Shown here in pieces: positions 60,568-64,000 of a stretch of DNA of 64,000 nucleotides. Made by a program: the position numbers and the translations under genes. The DNA is from Flavobacterium limnosediminis JC2902. GTDB taxonomy: Bacteria > Bacteroidota > Bacteroidia > Flavobacteriales > Flavobacteriaceae. The notes under the pieces were generated by a model, which was not told the origin of the DNA, ran no database searches, and saw only the letters and a list, made by a program, of their open reading frames with translations. The stretch is from positions 124,001-188,000 of the forward strand of contig NZ_AVGG01000018.1 in the NCBI RefSeq assembly GCF_000498535.1, given 5' to 3'. Numbering within the stretch: the first letter of the stretch is position 1; each line of letters begins with the position of its first letter.

Positions 60568-61380
60568 TTATTTTTTAAAGTTATCAACGGCTTTTCTAAC
60601 GCTTCCGTGTGTTTCCAATAATGATTTTGCTTCGTCATAGGAAACTGGTATTTCACTCATTATCATGCGAACACCGCGGTCTATTAATTTTACATTGCTC
60701 AATTGCATGTCGACCATTTTATTGCCTTTTACACGTCCGAGTTGAATCATAGTTGTGGTGGAAATCATGTTCAGAACCAATTTTTGAGCAGTTCCGGCTT
60801 TCATACGGCTGCTTCCGGTTACGAATTCGGGTCCGACAACCACTTCGATTGGAAGTTTAGCGGTTTGGGATAACGGACTTCCCGCATTACAGGTGATGCA
60901 ACCCGTTGTGATATTGTTTTCATTGCATTTTTCCAGTCCGCCAATTACATAAGGTGTAGTTCCTGAAGCGGCAATTCCGATAACGACATCATCCTCGTTG
61001 ATGTTCCATTCGGATAAATCTTTCCAGGCTTGCTCTTTGTTGTCTTCAGCAAATTCCACAGCTTTTCGGATGGCAGTATCTCCGCCGGCAATGATTCCGA
61101 TCACCAAATCAAAAGGAACCCCGAAAGTTGGAGGGCATTCGGAAGCATCTACAATTCCTAACCGTCCTGAAGTTCCGGCTCCGATATAGAATAGTCGCCC
61201 GCCTTTTTTCATCTGTTCCACAATTTTGGAAACCAAAGTTTCAATTTGGGGTAACGCTTTTTCTACTGCGAGCGGAACAGTTTTGTCTTCGTTATTTATA
61301 TTGGTCAGTAAATCGTTAACGGACATTTTTTCCAAATGTTCGTATTTCGAGGATTGTTCTGTGGTTTTTGTAAATGACAT
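60568..61380 (-). CDS. murQ: N-acetylmuramic acid 6-phosphate etherase
   Basis: The 270-residue SIS-domain enzyme has the family signature FYIGAGTSGRLGIVDASECP and PTFGVPFDLVIGIIAGG, then VGPEFVTGSSRMKAGTAQKL. It splits MurNAc-6-P into GlcNAc-6-P and D-lactate during cell-wall recycling. It is shorter than the usual 300 and lacks the C-terminal UBA-like region of some relatives. The two secreted-protein genes follow closely on the same strand. Confidence 0.96.
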   Translation of the reverse strand: MSFTKTTEQSSKYEHLEKMSVNDLLTNINNEDKTVPLAVEKALPQIETLVSKIVEQMKKGGRLFYIGAGTSGRLGIVDASECPPTFGVPFDLVIGIIAGGDTAIRKAVEFAEDNKEQAWKDLSEWNINEDDVVIGIAASGTTPYVIGGLEKCNENNITTGCITCNAGSPLSQTAKLPIEVVVGPEFVTGSSRMKAGTAQKLVLNMISTTTMIQLGRVKGNKMVDMQLSNVKLIDRGVRMIMSEIPVSYDEAKSLLETHGSVRKAVDNFKK

Positions 61381-61391
61381 TTTTTAAGTTT

Positions 61392-61423
61392 CTGAGTTGC
61401 TAAGGCACTGAGTTGCTAAGGTA
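61392..61423. repeat. 16-bp tandem repeat
   Basis: CTGAGTTGCTAAGGCA (61392-61407) is followed by CTGAGTTGCTAAGGTA: two units with one difference. The same TTGCTAAGG-type sequence family appears near 57590. Confidence 0.7.
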
Positions 61424-61617
61424 CAAAGTTTTGTGTTGAATTACTATTCTGAATTTTTAGAATTGAACTATTGCTGAAAATACAGACTGCGTGAGGGATT
61501 ACTTCACTTTGTTTTAATTTTTCATATGTGTTCAGTGAACTGCGTTTGTAGTGGAAATCCTTTTTTGTTTAGAAGAAACGTATTTTTTAGCCGAACGTTC
61601 TAACAAAAAAGATTGCA

Positions 61618-61662
61618 ACGTCCCGATAGCTATCGGGAAGCCCGACCCTTGTGGTCACGCCC
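61618..61662 (-). repeat. Partial copy of the dispersed GGGCGT repeat
   Basis: On the minus strand GGGCGTGACCACAAGGGTCG (and on to CTT) matches the blaI-leader repeat except one base. It is followed by the perfect palindrome TCCCGATAGCTATCGGGA (61621-61638). It ends 5 bp before the ZIP gene stop and may act as its terminator. Confidence 0.65.
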
Positions 61663-61666
61663 AAAT

Positions 61667-62362
61667 CTACATGAAATAGGCCAACACGATTCCGAGTATA
61701 ATAGCCGAAAGTTTTGCCAGGTTGAATTTATGTCCTTCGCTGGTTTCAAAAATAATCGTTGATGATATATGAAACAGGATTCCAATCACAAATGCCGTTA
61801 TTTCAGCGTAATAATGAGTGATGAATGGCGCTTTTTCCGAAACAATTGTTCCCAACGGTGTCATGGCTGCAAAGGCGAGCATGAAAACTAAAATCGATGA
61901 TTTGTTTAAATGAGATGCACTGAAAAATGTGGTCAGAATAATAGCGATAGGGAAGTGGTGAATCGCAATTCCCCAAGCCAAATCGTTATGATGGCTCACC
62001 GGCATTCCTTCGAGTAACGCGTGCAGACACAAACTGATAAATAATGACCAAGGAATGTGGTACATGGTATCGTGACCGTGTACATGCCCGTGTTCCGCGC
62101 CTTGCGAGAAATATTCAAGTATAATCTGAAACACGATTCCGAACATGATGAAGAAACCGATGTTGCCGTGAACATGACCATCCGATACCGCATGTTGCGC
62201 AGATTCATAAACCGTGGGCAGTAAATGTGAAACCGTTAAAGCCAACAAAAACGAACCACTGAAGGCTAATAAAATCCTGAGGTTTTTTTTGCTTTTCGGA
62301 CGGAAAAATGTAGCTATCACATAACCAAAAATAACCGAAAGTAATGGCAGTAGGTAGATCAT
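61667..62362 (-). CDS. ZIP-family metal transporter
   Basis: The 231-residue membrane protein has His-rich loops (HAVSDGHVHGN, GAEHGHVHGHD) and the ZIP binding helices LCLHALLEGMPVSHH and IAIHHFPIAIIL. It imports Zn2+ or a similar divalent cation. It starts 1 bp after the methyltransferase stop and is part of that operon. Confidence 0.93.
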   Translation of the reverse strand: MIYLLPLLSVIFGYVIATFFRPKSKKNLRILLAFSGSFLLALTVSHLLPTVYESAQHAVSDGHVHGNIGFFIMFGIVFQIILEYFSQGAEHGHVHGHDTMYHIPWSLFISLCLHALLEGMPVSHHNDLAWGIAIHHFPIAIILTTFFSASHLNKSSILVFMLAFAAMTPLGTIVSEKAPFITHYYAEITAFVIGILFHISSTIIFETSEGHKFNLAKLSAIILGIVLAYFM

Positions 62363-62363
62363 A

Positions 62364-63107
62364 TTATTTGAAAATCATTATCAGACGTTCCGAATCGTTT
62401 TTATAGAATTTGCGCAGTTTGTAATCGCCAAAAACATCCAGGAGATAAATTCCGGCTTCTTCCATCATCTGTTCAAAATCGTTTAAAGTTAAGGCTTTTA
62501 CTTTTTCAGTGAAATGAAAATGTTGTCCGTCGGCATCAAAATCGATTTCCTTGAATATATGATTGTCTTTTACGTAACGTTTGATGTGGAAATCGATACC
62601 TTCCACGGTTTTAACTTCTTCGGGAACCAGATTATTGATGACATAATTCACATTCATAAAGTCGATTACTGCAAAACCATATTCGGATAAACTGTCGTGA
62701 ATTGCTTTTAATGTGGTTGAATTATCATCATCGCTTTCAAAATATCCAAAACTCGTGAACAAATTGAAAACGGCATCAAATTTTTCTTCAAACGGCAAAC
62801 GCATATCGTGAACTTTGAAATGCAGTTTTTCGTTGGCTGCCACAGAAGCTTCCGCGATACTGTTTTCGGATAAATCGGCACCGGTTACATCAAATCCTAA
62901 CGTATTTAAATACATTGAATGACGTCCTTTGCCACAGGCTAAATCTAGAATTTTGGCATCTTCCGGAAGGTTCAGGTAATGTGTAAGGTTGTCCATGAAA
63001 TGCTGCGCTTCGGCTTCATCCCGTTCTTTGTATAAAATATGGTAGTAAGGAGTGTCGAACCAGGAGGCAAACCAGTTTTCCGTCGATTTATTTTGTATGT
63101 CTGACAT
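62364..63107 (-). CDS. Class I SAM-dependent methyltransferase
   Basis: The 247-residue protein has SAM motif I ILDLACGKGRHSMYL, then VTGADLSENSIAEAS and FDAVFNLFTSFGYFESDDD. Substrate unknown; the LACGKGRH-SxYL-type belongs to the general methyltransferase_25 group. It is adjacent to the ZIP transporter gene but no functional link is known. Confidence 0.9.
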   Translation of the reverse strand: MSDIQNKSTENWFASWFDTPYYHILYKERDEAEAQHFMDNLTHYLNLPEDAKILDLACGKGRHSMYLNTLGFDVTGADLSENSIAEASVAANEKLHFKVHDMRLPFEEKFDAVFNLFTSFGYFESDDDNSTTLKAIHDSLSEYGFAVIDFMNVNYVINNLVPEEVKTVEGIDFHIKRYVKDNHIFKEIDFDADGQHFHFTEKVKALTLNDFEQMMEEAGIYLLDVFGDYKLRKFYKNDSERLIMIFK

Positions 63108-63236
63108 GTATTCTTCTGTTGGAGGATAATTAATCTTGCAAATTTAACGTATTTTTGCCGATGCAATCAACATGAAGTCGGAAAATAGAGCATAGAAGAT
63201 AGAAAAAAAAGATTGTATTGATATTGATATTTAAGA

Positions 63237-64000
63237 ATGGAACAAAATTTTAAAATGATTGCCAAAACCTTTTTTGGCTTCGAAGAAATATTAGCAAAAG
63301 AGTTGCAGCAATTGGGGGCACAAAATGTTGAAATGGGAACCCGAATGGTGAGTTTTGTAGGCGACAAAGGATTTATGTACAAAGCGAATTTAGCATTGCG
63401 TACGGCTTTAAAAATCCTGAAACCGATTTATCAGTTCCGAGCGTTTAACGAAGCGAGTTTGTACAAAGGTATTCAGGGTATTGACTGGTCGCAGTATTTA
63501 AATGCGCATCAGGCTTTTGTGGTGGATGTTACGTTGCATTCGGAACATTTTAACCATTCGCAATTCGTGGCGTTGAAAACGAAAGATGCGATTGTGGATC
63601 AGTTCCGCGATAAATTCGGAAAACGTCCGAGTATTGATAAAGATTTCCCTGATTTACGTATTAACATTCATATTGACCGTGATCAATGTTCGGTTTCTTT
63701 GGACAGTTCCGGGGATTCATTGCACCATAGAGGATATAAAACGGCTACTAATATTGCACCGATAAACGAAGTGTTGGCGGCAGGAATGTTGTTGCTTTCG
63801 GGTTGGGACGGACAAGGTGATTTTATTGATCCGATGTGTGGTTCGGGAACCATTTTAGCCGAAGCGGCGATGATTGCCTGTAACATTCCGGCAAACATCA
63901 ACCGAAAAGAATTTGCTTTCGAACGTTGGAGTGATTGGGATAACGAATTGTTTGACCAAATTATGAACTCGCTGATGAAAAAAGTAAAAGAGTTTCATTA
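63237..64000 (+). CDS. THUMP-domain RNA methyltransferase (RlmL-like), 3' end outside window
   Basis: From ATG 63237 at least 254 residues are visible to the window edge. THUMP region: FFGFEEILAKELQQLGAQNV, KANLALRTALKILKP, and RINIHIDRDQCSVSLDSSGD. The methyltransferase part opens with APINEVLAAGMLLLSGW and DPMCGSGTILAEAAMIA (catalytic-fold motif I). Relatives make m2G in 23S rRNA (E. coli RlmL, G2445). The rest is cut off, so a second fused domain cannot be judged. Confidence 0.93.
   Translation, partial: MEQNFKMIAKTFFGFEEILAKELQQLGAQNVEMGTRMVSFVGDKGFMYKANLALRTALKILKPIYQFRAFNEASLYKGIQGIDWSQYLNAHQAFVVDVTLHSEHFNHSQFVALKTKDAIVDQFRDKFGKRPSIDKDFPDLRINIHIDRDQCSVSLDSSGDSLHHRGYKTATNIAPINEVLAAGMLLLSGWDGQGDFIDPMCGSGTILAEAAMIACNIPANINRKEFAFERWSDWDNELFDQIMNSLMKKVKEFH

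Noticed and set aside
61392..61423. Start of a CRISPR array
   Set aside because: Only two 16-bp units without spacers. No CRISPR-type array with regular unique spacers is seen anywhere in the window.

Overview
The window looks like chromosomal DNA from a low-GC member of the Bacteroidota, most likely a Flavobacterium-type genus. The reasons are the type A sorting domains of the type IX secretion system (T9SS) at the ends of several secreted proteins, promoters of the form TTG-N19-TAnnTTTG (clearest in front of tRNA-Arg and blaI), and many flavobacterial families (LETM1-related protein, DUF4920, DUF1684, two-gene topoisomerase IV). Every identification rests on reading the translations; no database search was possible.

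Layout. 1-6.6 kb: the truncated end of a CHASE/PAS histidine kinase, a membrane spermidine-synthase-like protein in an operon with an exported isoaspartyl methyltransferase, tRNA-Arg(ACG), apt and a 46-residue protein. 6.8-17.1 kb: an accessory, scarred region. It holds pieces of T9SS proteins, one frameshifted in a G7 run; a 572-bp direct duplication; a serine-recombinase C-terminal remnant; three copies of a 39-41-codon mini-gene fused to its terminator; two tiny membrane or lipoprotein genes; a likely peptidoglycan cysteine hydrolase without signal peptide; a large amidoligase (gamma-glutamylcysteine-ligase-like) protein; nested inverted repeats; and a two-gene unknown operon whose first gene has a stop codon inside its signal peptide.

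17.2-32 kb returns to housekeeping and membrane genes: pterin dehydratase, a BlaI/BlaR1 pair with an operator lying inside its own promoter, a T9SS cargo protein, a TPR/LuxR-type membrane regulator, an ABC exporter whose permease is fused to a TlpA-like thioredoxin, an MFS transporter, TatD, TcdA and a polyketide-cyclase/GyrI-like protein. 32-46 kb: MazG-like hydrolase, ilvE, a DUF4920 / cytochrome-like / mnmD operon, duplicated 65-66-residue proteins, divergent oxyR-dps, a SulP transporter followed by two beta-carbonic anhydrases, a LETM1-related protein, YdeI, sodC and ychF. 46-64 kb: FMN reductase, a six-PAS histidine kinase with its single-domain receiver, topoisomerase IV B and A subunits, TerC, small lipoproteins, murQ, a ZIP transporter, a methyltransferase and the start of an rRNA methyltransferase running off the end.

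Related functions cluster: oxyR, dps and sodC defend against peroxide and superoxide; SulP and the two carbonic anhydrases suggest bicarbonate supply; parE and parC make one enzyme. The least explained part is 6.8-17.1 kb, where the hydrolase and the amidoligase-like gene are the best candidates for new biology.
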